Shown piece after piece: positions 8,098 through 16,524 of a stretch of DNA of 64,000 nucleotides. Source of the DNA: Pararoseomonas sp. SCSIO 73927. GTDB taxonomy: Bacteria > Pseudomonadota > Alphaproteobacteria > Acetobacterales > Acetobacteraceae. How positions within the stretch are numbered: position 1 is the first letter of the stretch; every line of letters begins with the position of its first letter. Under the pieces are notes generated by a model. It was not told where the DNA came from and ran no database searches. It was given only the letters and a program-made list of their open reading frames with translations. Position numbers and translations under genes: made by a program. Location: positions 2,846,501 to 2,910,500 of the forward strand of contig NZ_CP146232.1 of assembly GCF_037040815.1 (NCBI RefSeq). Direction: 5' to 3'.

Positions 8098-9324
8098 TCA
8101 CCCCTGCGCGGCGGATCCGGCGGCCTCGCCCGCCCCGCCAAGGAAGGCGAGGTTCCGCTCCCTGAGCAGCGCCGCCTCCTCGTCGTACAGGAAGGGCAGG
8201 GTGGCGTAGCGGGTGCCGCGCGTCACCCGTGTCGCCTCGTGCAGCAGGGAGCAGGAGAAGACCACCGCGCCACCGACCGGCGCCCGGTAGCGCCGCGGCC
8301 CGAACTCCGGGAACCACAGATCCCCGCCGTCGAAGCTGTCGTTCAGGTTGATCGTCACCGCGAAGCGCCGATGGGCCGTGCCCTTGGTCGTGTTGTCGCG
8401 GTGCGCCCGGAAGTGGCCGCCATCGGCCGCGTCGTAGCAGGAGACGATGTAGCGCTCGATCCGGGTGGCCTTGAACTGGAACGCCCTCTGGATTTCGGGG
8501 AGGAGGCGCCGCTGGAGCTGGGCGCGCAGGGCGGCTCGCACGGGCTCCTCGGCGATCTCGTGGTCGCGCCGGCGCTTGTGGGCGGCGTCCAGCATCCCGA
8601 CCGTGCGCCCGTTCACCTCCCGCATGAAGCCGCTCTCCTGCCCGCCGTGCCGTTCATAGAGGGCGATCAGCTCCCGGCAGAACTCCGGATCCAGGATCCT
8701 CGGCAGTGCCAGCACGGGAGCGACCGGCTCGAAGCCGGCGGGCTGACCCGGCGGCGGAAGCGAGCGGAGATGGTCGAGGAGCGCGTTGAGCCCTCCCAAA
8801 GGGGCCGTGGCGAGAACCCGGAGCGCCGGGTCGAGCAGGAGGGCCGCCCCGTGATAGACGGGACGCTGGTCGGCGCCCTCGCCCGGCAGGAGGGCCCCGA
8901 AGAGGCGGCTGACGGCGAGGTCGTGGTCGCGGAAGACCCTCAGCCCCGGGTAGTGGTCGCGGACGGTCGCGAGCGGCCCGGCACCGCGGCGGGCGCTGTC
9001 GTCGCCGGCCGGGGGCGGGTCCGCGGTGACGGCGAAGGCGCAGGCCCGGCTGTCATCCAGAAGTCCGCTGGCCTGGGCCGCGCGCAGCATGTTCCAGGCG
9101 GCCGTGGTCTGGGCATGGGCCGGGACGGAGCCGAGGAAGACCAGCACCACGTACCGCCCGGCGACGCTGTCGAAGGTGTATCGCGGGTTGCTGTCGGTCC
9201 TGGCGCGGAACCTGGGAACGGGATCGCCCGGCCTGAAGCGATCGAGCGGGGGCAGGCCGGGTCTCGGAGCGCTGTCGTCGGGCATGGGCGTTCCAGCGGG
9301 TGTCGTCGCCAGCATGGCTACCAT
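8098..9324 (-). CDS. Redoxin-like domain fused to 2OG-Fe(II) prolyl-4-hydroxylase-type oxygenase
   Basis: Two-domain protein of about 408 residues. The N-terminal half (PGDPVPRFRARTD ... YVVLVFLGSVPAHA) has the layout of an AhpC/TSA redoxin but no Cys at the peroxidatic position. The C-terminal half is a P4Hc-type dioxygenase: HFRAHRDN gives the metal-binding HxD, the distal His is in CSLLHEATRV, and the following TRGTRYATLPF gives the 2-oxoglutarate-binding Arg. It would hydroxylate an unknown substrate with Fe(II) and 2OG. Start is uncertain among ATG 9324, 9315 and 9285; all precede the redoxin core. Confidence 0.82.
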   Translation of the reverse strand: MVAMLATTPAGTPMPDDSAPRPGLPPLDRFRPGDPVPRFRARTDSNPRYTFDSVAGRYVVLVFLGSVPAHAQTTAAWNMLRAAQASGLLDDSRACAFAVTADPPPAGDDSARRGAGPLATVRDHYPGLRVFRDHDLAVSRLFGALLPGEGADQRPVYHGAALLLDPALRVLATAPLGGLNALLDHLRSLPPPGQPAGFEPVAPVLALPRILDPEFCRELIALYERHGGQESGFMREVNGRTVGMLDAAHKRRRDHEIAEEPVRAALRAQLQRRLLPEIQRAFQFKATRIERYIVSCYDAADGGHFRAHRDNTTKGTAHRRFAVTINLNDSFDGGDLWFPEFGPRRYRAPVGGAVVFSCSLLHEATRVTRGTRYATLPFLYDEEAALLRERNLAFLGGAGEAAGSAAQG

Positions 9325-9724
9325 TCCGGGCCTGCTGTCCGGAATATCCGCTGCGGCCGGACGGGCTGCCCGGAGATCGCTGTCCCGGGAGGACGGAAGT
9401 ATGCGGGGTGTAGGTGACCCCATAACCGTACACTCGCGAACTGACCAAACTGCTGTTTTAGCTTACCCCAGATGCCAGTGTACCATTTTCGGGTTGAAGC
9501 CATAACCGGAGATTCCGGCGGCTTTCCCGGCCACTACCGTTCACTGCCCGGACCCCTCGCGAAGCACCGTTCCTCGAATGCTGACAGAGGCCGCCAGAAC
9601 TACTTCGAAGGTGGGAAGACCGGCTGGGCCTCCGCAGCATAACGGCTTGCGACGACCAAAATAAAATGCATTATCCGCCCCAACAAGAGGTTCTGCACTG
9701 CAGGACGAGGGGAGGCTGGCCGGA
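9325..9724. other. Intergenic stretch, divergent promoters
   Basis: About 400 bases with no convincing gene. The composition is less GC-rich than the genes around it, especially 9640-9680. It holds the short ATGCAT-type site described separately and, at 9709-9716, a GGGGAGGC ribosome-binding region for the Bug gene. Small open frames in it have no recognisable product. Confidence 0.6.
9664..9674. promoter_or_regulatory. Partial GntR-type operator (AAATGCATTAT)
   Basis: AATGCATTAT (9665-9674) matches ten bases of the 13-bp elements at 12331 and 16392. It lies 50 bases upstream of the Bug gene that precedes the GntR regulator. It may be a weaker operator for the same regulator. Confidence 0.4.
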
Positions 9725-10741
9725 ATGGTAGCTGTCATTCGCAAATCTGGCCTCCTGGGCCGTCGCGCCATGCTGCTCGGTGCCGGGGGCGGGCTGACCG
9801 CGGGGTGGCCGGGACTTGGAGCTGCGCAGCAATCCGAGGGGCGTTATCCCGGTCGTGCCATCCGCCTCGTTGTCCCTTATGGTGCGGGAACCAGCACCGA
9901 CACCATGGCGCGGCTTATCGGCCCCGTCATGGCCAAGGTTCTCGGCCAGCCGGTCGTCGTCGAGAACCGCCCCGGGGCGAGCGGCGCTGTTGGCAGCGAG
10001 GCGATCGCCAGGTCCGCGCCGGATGGTTACTCGCTCCTACTGGGGGCGGTCGCATCCCATGCGATCCTGCCTACGCTGATGCCGAGGTTGCCCTATGATC
10101 CGCTTCGCGATTTCACGGCCATCTCGCTGACGACGAACGCACCGAACCTGCTGGTGGTGAACCCGAAGGTCCGGGCGCGGACGTTGCCGGAGTTCCTCGA
10201 CTGGGCCCGCCAGCAGCGCGACAAGGTGGCCTACGCGTCCGCCGGGAACGGCACCTCTAGCCATCTCGCGGGAGAGCTCCTCGTGCTGCGCACGGGAGCT
10301 CCGCTGGAGCACGTGCCCTACAGCAGCGGGGCTCAGGCCGTGACGGACGTCATCTCTGGCCAGGTGCCGATGCTCGTCTACCAGGTCACGGCGGTCCTGC
10401 CTTACGTGCGCGAGGGATCCTTGCGAGCGCTGGCCACCACTTCAGACGCGCGGCTGAGCTGGACGCCCGACGTCCCAACCGTCCAGGAGGCGGGAATCCG
10501 CGATTTCGACGTGGCCGCCTGGCACGGGCTCTTCGGCCCGGCCGGACTTCCGGCGCCGATCGTCGACGCCGTCTACGCTGCACTCAGGACCGCACTGGAC
10601 GACCCTGGGCTGCGGCCCCGGATCCAGGACCTTGGGCTTGTGCCGGTGGGGATGCTCCCGGCGGAGTTCAGCCGCTTCTTGGCGACCGACATCGTCCGGT
10701 GGCGCGAGGTCATCCACGCCGCCAACGTCAAGGCGGACTAG
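9725..10741 (+). CDS. Bug/TctC-family periplasmic substrate-binding protein
   Basis: Periplasmic receptor of 338 residues. A twin-arginine-like stretch (LLGRRAMLLGAGGGL) begins the signal peptide, followed by IRLVVPYGAGTSTDTMARLI and VVVENRPGASGAVGSEAIAR, the family signatures. The start ATG 9725 has GGGGAGG upstream. It is the first gene of the GntR-linked cluster and sits behind a partial ATGCAT operator, so it is probably induced with the catabolic genes. Its ligand is likely the compound degraded by that cluster, but this is inference. Confidence 0.9.
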   Translation: MVAVIRKSGLLGRRAMLLGAGGGLTAGWPGLGAAQQSEGRYPGRAIRLVVPYGAGTSTDTMARLIGPVMAKVLGQPVVVENRPGASGAVGSEAIARSAPDGYSLLLGAVASHAILPTLMPRLPYDPLRDFTAISLTTNAPNLLVVNPKVRARTLPEFLDWARQQRDKVAYASAGNGTSSHLAGELLVLRTGAPLEHVPYSSGAQAVTDVISGQVPMLVYQVTAVLPYVREGSLRALATTSDARLSWTPDVPTVQEAGIRDFDVAAWHGLFGPAGLPAPIVDAVYAALRTALDDPGLRPRIQDLGLVPVGMLPAEFSRFLATDIVRWREVIHAANVKAD

Positions 10742-10847
10742 CCCGCAGGACGCAGTGAAGGAACTGGCGAGATTGTTCCTGCGACATCAGGCATCGTATG
10801 AGATCCCCTTAGGCCGGTCGGCCCAGCAAGAAGGGATCAAGGGAGCC

Positions 10848-11555
10848 GTGGAGTACCGCACCAAAGAGGAACAGGTCGCCGATCACCTCCGCGAGGCCAT
10901 CCTATCCGGCCACTTCCCTCGCGGCACACGCCTGAAGCAGGCCGAGGTTGCGAGAACGCTTCAGATCAGCATCACACCCGTGCGGGAGGCTCTCAAGCTT
11001 CTCGAGGCAGAGGGGTACATCAGCGGCAGCTCCTACAAGGGTGCGGTGGTGGCGCCTCTCGACGTCGCAGCCTCCGTAGAGACCTTGAACCTGCGGATCC
11101 TGCTTGAAGGGCAGCTGATCCGGCATGCGGTCGAGAGGGCCACCACGGAGGACCTGCGCCTGATCCGAGGCCTCGCCGACGAGTTCGCGGACGCGGTCAG
11201 GAGGAAGGACAGCGCCGAGGCCCGTGCCTCCAATTATCGTTTCCACAAGCAGATGTACGCTACGGCGAACCTGCCGCAGACCCTGCACTTCGTGCAGATC
11301 CTGTGGGCCCGCTACCCGTTCGACGTGATCAACCGGGTCGAGGGACGCGCGGTCACGGCCGTCGAGGAGCACGAGGAGCTCCTGCGGGCGATGATCGAGG
11401 GCGACCTCGCTGGCGCGATGCTCGCCCTGCGGCGCCACATCGAGGCGGGGTGGGCAACGGTGAAGGACGAAACGGAAGGCGGGGGGGACCACCCGCCTGC
11501 CATCCGTGTCCGTAGGACGCCGCGGAGCGGCAAGGAGGAGAGACGGAATGAGTGA
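10848..11555 (+). CDS. GntR family regulator, FadR-type (FCD ligand domain)
   Basis: Transcription factor of 235 residues from GTG 10848. The N-terminal winged helix-turn-helix runs through QVADHLREAILSGHFPRGTR and VARTLQISITPVREALKLLE. The C-terminal FCD domain is helical, with Asn/His residues (NYRFHKQMYA, EEHEELLRAM, LRRHIEAG) matching the metal/ligand site of FadR-type members. An in-frame GTG at 10755 could extend it by 31 residues. Its stop overlaps the start of the hydrolase gene by 8 bases, so both are one operon. The ATGCAT-based elements at 12331 and 16392 are its most likely operators. Confidence 0.9.
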   Translation: MEYRTKEEQVADHLREAILSGHFPRGTRLKQAEVARTLQISITPVREALKLLEAEGYISGSSYKGAVVAPLDVAASVETLNLRILLEGQLIRHAVERATTEDLRLIRGLADEFADAVRRKDSAEARASNYRFHKQMYATANLPQTLHFVQILWARYPFDVINRVEGRAVTAVEEHEELLRAMIEGDLAGAMLALRRHIEAGWATVKDETEGGGDHPPAIRVRRTPRSGKEERRNE

Positions 11556-12129
11556 CTCAGTGCTTCTCGTAATGGACATGATGAATGATCTGATCCATCC
11601 GGAGGGACCCAACGCGAAGACATACGCTCCAATCGTTGCGGAGCGCGGCGTCATCGAGCGGACGCGCGAGCTGATCCGCAAGGCGCGGGGAGCGAGGATG
11701 CGGGTGGGGTTCGTGCGCGTGGGTTTCTCGCCCGATTACGTCCAGTGCCCGCCCAACTCCCCGGTCTTCTCCGCTGCGCGGCAGAAAGGGCTGTTCAAGC
11801 TCGGCAGTTGGGGGACCGAGGTTCATCCGGCTCTGGAGCCCCAACATGATGACCTGGATATCGTGAAGCACAGGGTCAGCCCCTTCTACGGTACTTCGCT
11901 TGAACCCACCCTGAGAGCCCTTGGGGCAAAGCGCCTCTTCCTTACTGGCGTCTCGACGAACGGCGTCGTGCACACGGGCGTCCGCGAAGGACACGATCGC
12001 GACTATGCTTGTGTGGTCGTAGAAGACTGTTGCACCGGGATTTCCGACGAAGAGCATCGCAACGCCGTCTTCTGCATGCAGCGCTTCGCCAAGATCCAGA
12101 CCGTTGACGAGGTCGACCTCTCCACCTGA
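11548..12129 (+). CDS. Isochorismatase-family hydrolase lacking the usual nucleophilic Cys
   Basis: Isochorismatase-fold hydrolase of 193 residues; the ATG at 11548 has AGGAGGAG upstream. Asp10 (LLVMDMMND) and Lys106 (IVKHRVSPFYGT) of the triad are present. The strand that normally holds the nucleophile (TGVATNVCV) reads TGVSTNGVV, so the Cys is replaced by Val139. This departs from nicotinamidase/amidohydrolase members; enzymes such as EntB also lack this Cys and cleave an enol ether instead. The reaction is therefore uncertain. It is translationally coupled to the GntR regulator. Confidence 0.85.
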   Translation: MSDSVLLVMDMMNDLIHPEGPNAKTYAPIVAERGVIERTRELIRKARGARMRVGFVRVGFSPDYVQCPPNSPVFSAARQKGLFKLGSWGTEVHPALEPQHDDLDIVKHRVSPFYGTSLEPTLRALGAKRLFLTGVSTNGVVHTGVREGHDRDYACVVVEDCCTGISDEEHRNAVFCMQRFAKIQTVDEVDLST

Positions 12130-12200
12130 GCCGATACTGCTGCCTCAGGCACAGTGCCAAGCGGTCTGAACCATCCCGCCGTCGGGTGAGTGCCCGAGAC

Positions 12201-12217
12201 GGGAGATTTGAACTCCC
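12201..12217 (-). other. tRNA T-arm-like hairpin, possible tRNA remnant
   Basis: On the minus strand, GGGAG-TTCAAAT-CTCCC forms a perfect 5-bp stem with a 7-base loop and matches the GTTCRANYC T-loop consensus. Upstream on that strand lies a D-arm-like AGTTGGATGGGTA. I could not form a matching acceptor stem or a 5-bp anticodon stem, so it is not an intact tRNA. It could be a degraded tRNA or coincidence. Confidence 0.25.
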
Positions 12218-12330
12218 GGGAGACCGGATGTCGGGTGGCGCTTGTACCCATCCAACTCGCCCGCACCCTCCAGCGAATTGCAGAAGAAAACAGGCGCACG
12301 ACAATCAGCCCGCTTGTGAGCGCCAAAAGA

Positions 12331-12343
12331 ATGCATTATGCAT
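12331..12343. promoter_or_regulatory. Probable GntR operator (ATGCATTATGCAT)
   Basis: Two ATGCAT hexamers flank a single T. The same 13-mer, reverse-complemented, occurs at 16392-16404. Such sequence is rare in DNA this GC-rich. It lies upstream of the TauD-Bug-dehydrogenase operon. Confidence 0.6.
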
Positions 12344-12571
12344 CATCTATAGAGGCGCTCCACGATGCTGGTTCCGGTCGGTGTCGCCGGGGTGCTTCCC
12401 GAGATGCTTGGCGCGCCGGTTCTCAACCTGCCCCGGCGGGCATCGCCGGACGGATGCTCTGTCCGGGCGCCCTGGTGTTTGGCGGCGGAGCGCCTCTCCC
12501 CGTCCTGATGCACAATCTTATGGAGGAGACGACCATCATGACTTTCAATCACTCGAAGAAGTGGGGCCGCC

Positions 12572-13405
12572 ATGAATAGCATCACTCCGCAGATCACAGC
12601 CCGCCCCATTGCTGGGGCTCTCGGCGCCGAGGTCTACGGCGTCGGTCCGCTCGCCAAGGCCTCCGACGAGACCATCGCGCGTATCCGCGAGCTCTGGCTC
12701 GAGCACTCGGTCATCTTCTTTCGTGACCAGCCGCTGGAGCCCAAGGACTTCGTTGCTTTCGCCCGGCGCTTCGGGGACGTGGTCCACTATCCCTTCCTCA
12801 AGGGGCTGGACGAGGCGCCGGAGGTGATCACCGTCGCCAAGCGCGAGGACGAGCGCGTCAATTTCGGCGGCCTCTGGCACACGGACACGGCCTACCTGGA
12901 CCAGCCGCCCATGGCGACGATGCTGGTGGCGCGCGAGCTCCCGCCCTTTGGCGGCGACACGCTCTTCGCGAGCGCCTACGCGGCCTACGACGCGCTCTCG
13001 GACGGCATGAAGAAGCTGATCGACCCGCTGAAGGCCATCAACAGCTCCGCCAAGGCCGAGAAGACGCGCACGCGCGAGGACCGCAAGGCGGGCGAGGAGC
13101 GCAAGGTGCTGGAGGCCGCGCATCCGGTGGTGCGAACGCACCCCGAGACGGGGCGCAAGGCACTGTACGTCAACGGTGGCCATACGCTGCGCTTCGAGGG
13201 CATGTCGGAGGAGGAGAGCGCGGGCCTGCTCGCCTACTTGTTCGAGCACCAGGTCAAGCCCGAGTTCACCTGCCGCTTCCGCTGGGAGCCGGGGTCCATC
13301 GCGTTCTGGGACAATCGCTGCGCGCTGCACAACCCGGTGAACGACTACCACGGGTACCGGCGGATCATGCACCGCGTGACCCTCGCTGGAGATACGCCGA
13401 GGTGA
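12572..13405 (+). CDS. TauD/TfdA-family 2-oxoglutarate-dependent dioxygenase
   Basis: Fe(II)/2OG dioxygenase of 277 residues, the normal size. The facial triad is visible: His103 and Asp105 in LWHTDTAYL, and His253 in WDNRCALHN; an Arg in YRRIMHR serves 2OG binding. It would hydroxylate and often cleave a substrate such as a sulfonate, aryloxyacetate or related acid; which one cannot be read from sequence. Its stop overlaps the start of a Bug gene by 4 bases (GTGA), and a dehydrogenase follows, forming one operon behind the operator at 12331. Confidence 0.92.
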   Translation: MNSITPQITARPIAGALGAEVYGVGPLAKASDETIARIRELWLEHSVIFFRDQPLEPKDFVAFARRFGDVVHYPFLKGLDEAPEVITVAKREDERVNFGGLWHTDTAYLDQPPMATMLVARELPPFGGDTLFASAYAAYDALSDGMKKLIDPLKAINSSAKAEKTRTREDRKAGEERKVLEAAHPVVRTHPETGRKALYVNGGHTLRFEGMSEEESAGLLAYLFEHQVKPEFTCRFRWEPGSIAFWDNRCALHNPVNDYHGYRRIMHRVTLAGDTPR

Positions 13406-14394
13406 TACTTGCGCTGACCGGCGCATCCAGACGGGCGGTGTTGGCGGGGATACTGTCCCTGCCAGCGATCGCCCGGGCCCAGACGCCCTGGAGCGCGACG
13501 CGCTCCGTATCGCTGGTGGTGCCCTTCGCCGCGGGCGGGACCACGGACGTGATGGCGAGGCTCCTGGCCGAACAGCTCAGCCAGCGCCTCGGTCAGACCG
13601 TGGTGGTAGAGAACGTCACGGGCGCGGGTGGCAACATCGGTGCGGAGCGCGTTGCCCGGGCATCGGGCGACGGACACACGGCGCTCTTCGCCCACGTCGG
13701 GGTGTTCGCAATCAACGGCCACCTCTATCGCTCGCCGGGCTTCCAGAGCGAGCGGGACTTCGCGCCCGTGGGGGTGGTCTGCACCAACCCAATGGTGCTC
13801 CTGGTCTCCGCCCGGTCCGGAATAGCGGATCTTGAGGAGTTGCTTCGCCGGGCCAGGGGCGGGGACCTGCGGATTGCGACCTCTGGCGCGGGCTCGACCC
13901 TGCATCTCGCGGCGCTGCAGTTCCTGGATGCGGCGGGAGGGCGTGCGGATCTCATACCCTACCGCGGGGGAGCTCCCGCCGTGAACGACCTGCTAGCGGG
14001 GCAGGTGGACATGCTCATTGAGCAGGCCTTCAGCGCCGTCCCCAACTCCCGGGACGGCATGGCCAAGGCGCTCCTGGTCACAGGCGCCAAGCGGCTCGAT
14101 GTGCTGCCTGCGGTGCCCACGGCAGGCGAGGCTGGCCTGCCTGGCCTCGACATGGAGGTCTGGAATGCCCTCGCGTTGCCCTCCGCCGCGCCCATGCCGG
14201 TCCGGGCCGCCTGGGAAGCCGCCCTGGCGGCCTCGCTGAAGGAGCCGTCGCTGAGGCGCCGCTACGAGGGGATGATGGGCCGGATCCCGGCCGGGCAGGA
14301 GGCGACGGCCGCACATCTGGCCGTGCTGATCGCAAACGACACGAGCCGCTGGGGCGAGGTTCTGCGCCACATCAACGCGGCGAAGATGGATTGA
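13402..14394 (+). CDS. Bug/TctC-family periplasmic substrate-binding protein
   Basis: Periplasmic receptor of 330 residues. The signal peptide (SRRAVLAGILSLPAIARA) has a twin-Arg start. Family signatures are SLVVPFAAGGTTDVMARLL and VVVENVTGAGGNIGAERVAR. The GTG start at 13402 overlaps the TauD stop, so synthesis of receptor and dioxygenase is coupled, and this is good reason to think it delivers the dioxygenase substrate. It is the second Bug receptor in this cluster. Confidence 0.9.
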   Translation: MILALTGASRRAVLAGILSLPAIARAQTPWSATRSVSLVVPFAAGGTTDVMARLLAEQLSQRLGQTVVVENVTGAGGNIGAERVARASGDGHTALFAHVGVFAINGHLYRSPGFQSERDFAPVGVVCTNPMVLLVSARSGIADLEELLRRARGGDLRIATSGAGSTLHLAALQFLDAAGGRADLIPYRGGAPAVNDLLAGQVDMLIEQAFSAVPNSRDGMAKALLVTGAKRLDVLPAVPTAGEAGLPGLDMEVWNALALPSAAPMPVRAAWEAALAASLKEPSLRRRYEGMMGRIPAGQEATAAHLAVLIANDTSRWGEVLRHINAAKMD

Positions 14395-14399
14395 ACGAG

Positions 14400-15461
14400 A
14401 TGCGCATCCTGGTTCTCCCTGGGGACGGGGTCGGCCCTGAGATCACGGCTGCTACCCTGGCCGTGCTCGACGCGGCGCGGAGCCGCTTCTCCTTGTCCCT
14501 GGAGTTCAAGAACGACGTGGTCGGCCGGGAGAGCCACCGGCTCCACGGTACCACGGCCCGGGGTGAGCTGCTGGACGAGGCCCGCAGGTCGGACGGGGTC
14601 ATGCTCGGCCCGGCCGACATCCTGGAGAGCGACGACGAGCGGCGAGGGGAGATCAATCCCTCGAAATTCTTTCGCAAGGGCCTGGATCTCTTCGCCAATA
14701 TCCGCCCCTGCCGGACCTATCCCGGCTTCGTCGGGAAGGTCGGCGAGTTCGACCTGGTCGTAGTGAGGGAGAACACGGAGGGCTTCTACGCCGACCGCAA
14801 CATGGAGGCGGGGAACGGCGAGATCCTGGTCACGCCGGAGGTGGCCATCTCGCTGCGCCGGATCACCCGGGCCTGCAGCCTTCGCGTCGCGCGGGCTGCC
14901 TGCGAACTGGCCATGCGCCGCGGGCGCCACGTCACGGTCGTGCACAAGGCCAACGTGCTCAAGGTAACGGACGGTCTGTTCCTCGGTGCCTGCCGCGAGG
15001 TGGCCGCCGACTACCCGGACATCTCGCTCGAGACAGTGCTGGTGGACTCCATGATGGCCCATGTCGTGCGGGATCCCCGGCGCTTCGACGTGGTCGTCAC
15101 CACGAACATGTTCGGCGACATCCTCTCAGACCTAACAGCCGAGCTCTCGGGTAGCCTCGGGCTGGGCGGGTCGCTGAATGCCGGGGCGGAGCACGCCATG
15201 GCCCAGGCCGCTCACGGGTCGGCGCCGGACATCGCCGGAAAGGACTTGGCCAATCCCTTCTCGCTGGTGCTCTCGGCGGCGCTGCTCCTGTCCTGGTACG
15301 GGCGCCGGACCGGAAAGGGAGAGTTCGCGGCCGCCGGTGACGCAATCGAGGCCGCAGTCTCCGACGCCATCAGTGCGGGGGAGACGACACGGGACATCGG
15401 CGGCCACCTCGGCACGGCCGCGACCGCGGAAGCGCTCGCAGCCCGCATTCGCGCGCACTGA
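14400..15461 (+). CDS. Isocitrate/isopropylmalate dehydrogenase family protein
   Basis: NAD(P)-dependent, metal-dependent oxidative decarboxylase of a 2-hydroxyacid, 353 residues from ATG 14400 (a TTG at 14391 would add three). Conserved blocks are [25 protein letters not shown], the Lys-containing [15 protein letters not shown], and the metal-binding [32 protein letters not shown] is the nucleotide-binding loop. It resembles tartrate/3-isopropylmalate-type members rather than housekeeping LeuB, and its position directly behind the dioxygenase and Bug genes suggests a catabolic role. Confidence 0.88.
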   Translation: MRILVLPGDGVGPEITAATLAVLDAARSRFSLSLEFKNDVVGRESHRLHGTTARGELLDEARRSDGVMLGPADILESDDERRGEINPSKFFRKGLDLFANIRPCRTYPGFVGKVGEFDLVVVRENTEGFYADRNMEAGNGEILVTPEVAISLRRITRACSLRVARAACELAMRRGRHVTVVHKANVLKVTDGLFLGACREVAADYPDISLETVLVDSMMAHVVRDPRRFDVVVTTNMFGDILSDLTAELSGSLGLGGSLNAGAEHAMAQAAHGSAPDIAGKDLANPFSLVLSAALLLSWYGRRTGKGEFAAAGDAIEAAVSDAISAGETTRDIGGHLGTAATAEALAARIRAH

Positions 15462-15490
15462 CCCGCCCTCCTCCCACGCATGCGGAGGCC

Positions 15491-16348
15491 GTGGTGCCGC
15501 TGCTGCGCAGACTGCTGGAGGAGGCGGCGTCCTCGGGCGTGGCCCACGAGCCCAACACGGGGTCGGACCTCGGCAACCTTCGCACCCGCGCGGTGCGGGA
15601 GGGTGCGGTCTACAAGATCTACGGCGCCAAGACCTGGATCACCCACGGCTCGCGCTCCGACCTCATGACGCTGCTGGTGCGAACGGGCGCGCCGGGATCG
15701 GGCTACAAGGGCCTGTCCATGCTGCTGGCGGAGAAGCCGCGCGGCACGGAGGGCGATCCCTTCCCTGCCCCGGGCATGAGCGGGGCGGAGATCCCCGTGC
15801 TCGGCTACCGCGGCATGAAGGAGTACGAGATCGGCTTCGACGGCTTCGAGGTGCCCGCCTCCTCCCTGCTGGGCGGGGTGGAGGGCCAGGGCTTCAAGCA
15901 GCTGATGGAGACCTTCGAGAGCGCGCGCATCCAGACCGCGGCGCGGGCCCTGGGCGTGGCGCAGAACGCGATGGAGCTGGGCGCCGCCTACGCCACCACG
16001 CGCGAGCAGTTCGGGCGGCCCATCCTGAAGTTCCCGCGCGTGCACGCGAAGCTGGCCTGGATGGCGACGGAGACGATGATGGCGCGCCAGCTCTCCTACT
16101 TCGCCGCGCGCACGAAGGACTCCGGCCAGCGCTGCGACATGGAGGCGGGGATGGCGAAGCTGCTGGCCGCGCGCGTGGCGTGGAGCAACGCGGACGCCGC
16201 GCTGCAGATCCATGGCGGCAACGGCTACGCCATCGAGTACCCCATCAGCCGCGTGCTCTGCGACGCGCGCATCCTCTCCATCTTCGAGGGCGCGGCGGAG
16301 ATCCAGGCGCAGGTGATCGCGCGGGGACTGCTGGGACGGGTGAGTTAG
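15491..16348 (+). pseudogene. Acyl-CoA dehydrogenase, N-terminal half missing
   Basis: The frame matches an acyl-CoA dehydrogenase from the FAD-binding middle domain onward: [23 protein letters not shown], then the C-terminal helical domain with [12 protein letters not shown] and the end segment [19 protein letters not shown]. The N-terminal helical domain, about half of the usual protein, is absent; the first 20 codons before HEPNTGSD do not look like the family. GTG 15491 is the first possible start but has no clear ribosome site. Codon use is more GC-extreme than in the preceding operon. I read it as a deletion remnant; a shortened product cannot be excluded. Confidence 0.65.
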
Positions 16349-16391
16349 TGCTCCGACGAGGGACGGAGAGCCGAACTGCTCACAAGCTTGG

Positions 16392-16404
16392 ATGCATAAT
16401 GCAT
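16392..16404. promoter_or_regulatory. Probable GntR operator (ATGCATAATGCAT)
   Basis: Exact reverse complement of the element at 12331-12343, placed 121 bases upstream of the ABC binding-protein gene that opens the second operon of the cluster. Two identical copies at two operon heads argue for common control. Confidence 0.6.
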
Positions 16405-16524
16405 TATTCGTTGACGTTCGGCCAAGTTGCGACGAAGCTCCTGGGAAAGGTTGGCCGGGCAGGATGTTGCGCGGGCGCCATCAGAAAGGGCCACCGGAAA
16501 GGCGGCCACTGGGGATCCAAGAAG

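Larger units (their letters stand above)
12130..12571. other. Intergenic stretch with tRNA-arm-like hairpin and operator
   Basis: A 442-base gap between the hydrolase and the TauD gene. It holds a tRNA T-arm-like hairpin at 12201-12217 and the 13-bp operator at 12331-12343. The rest (12344-12571) is GC-rich and contains only short open frames with no recognisable protein; it may include decayed coding sequence. The long distance from operator to start (228 bases) suggests a long leader. Confidence 0.5.

Noticed and set aside
12201..12280. A complete tRNA gene
   Set aside because: Acceptor and anticodon stems cannot be formed; only the T-arm is convincing.
12190..12579. Two overlapping 129-residue frames before the TauD gene
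   Set aside because: They run through the tRNA-like hairpin and the operator, lack ribosome sites and have no family resemblance.
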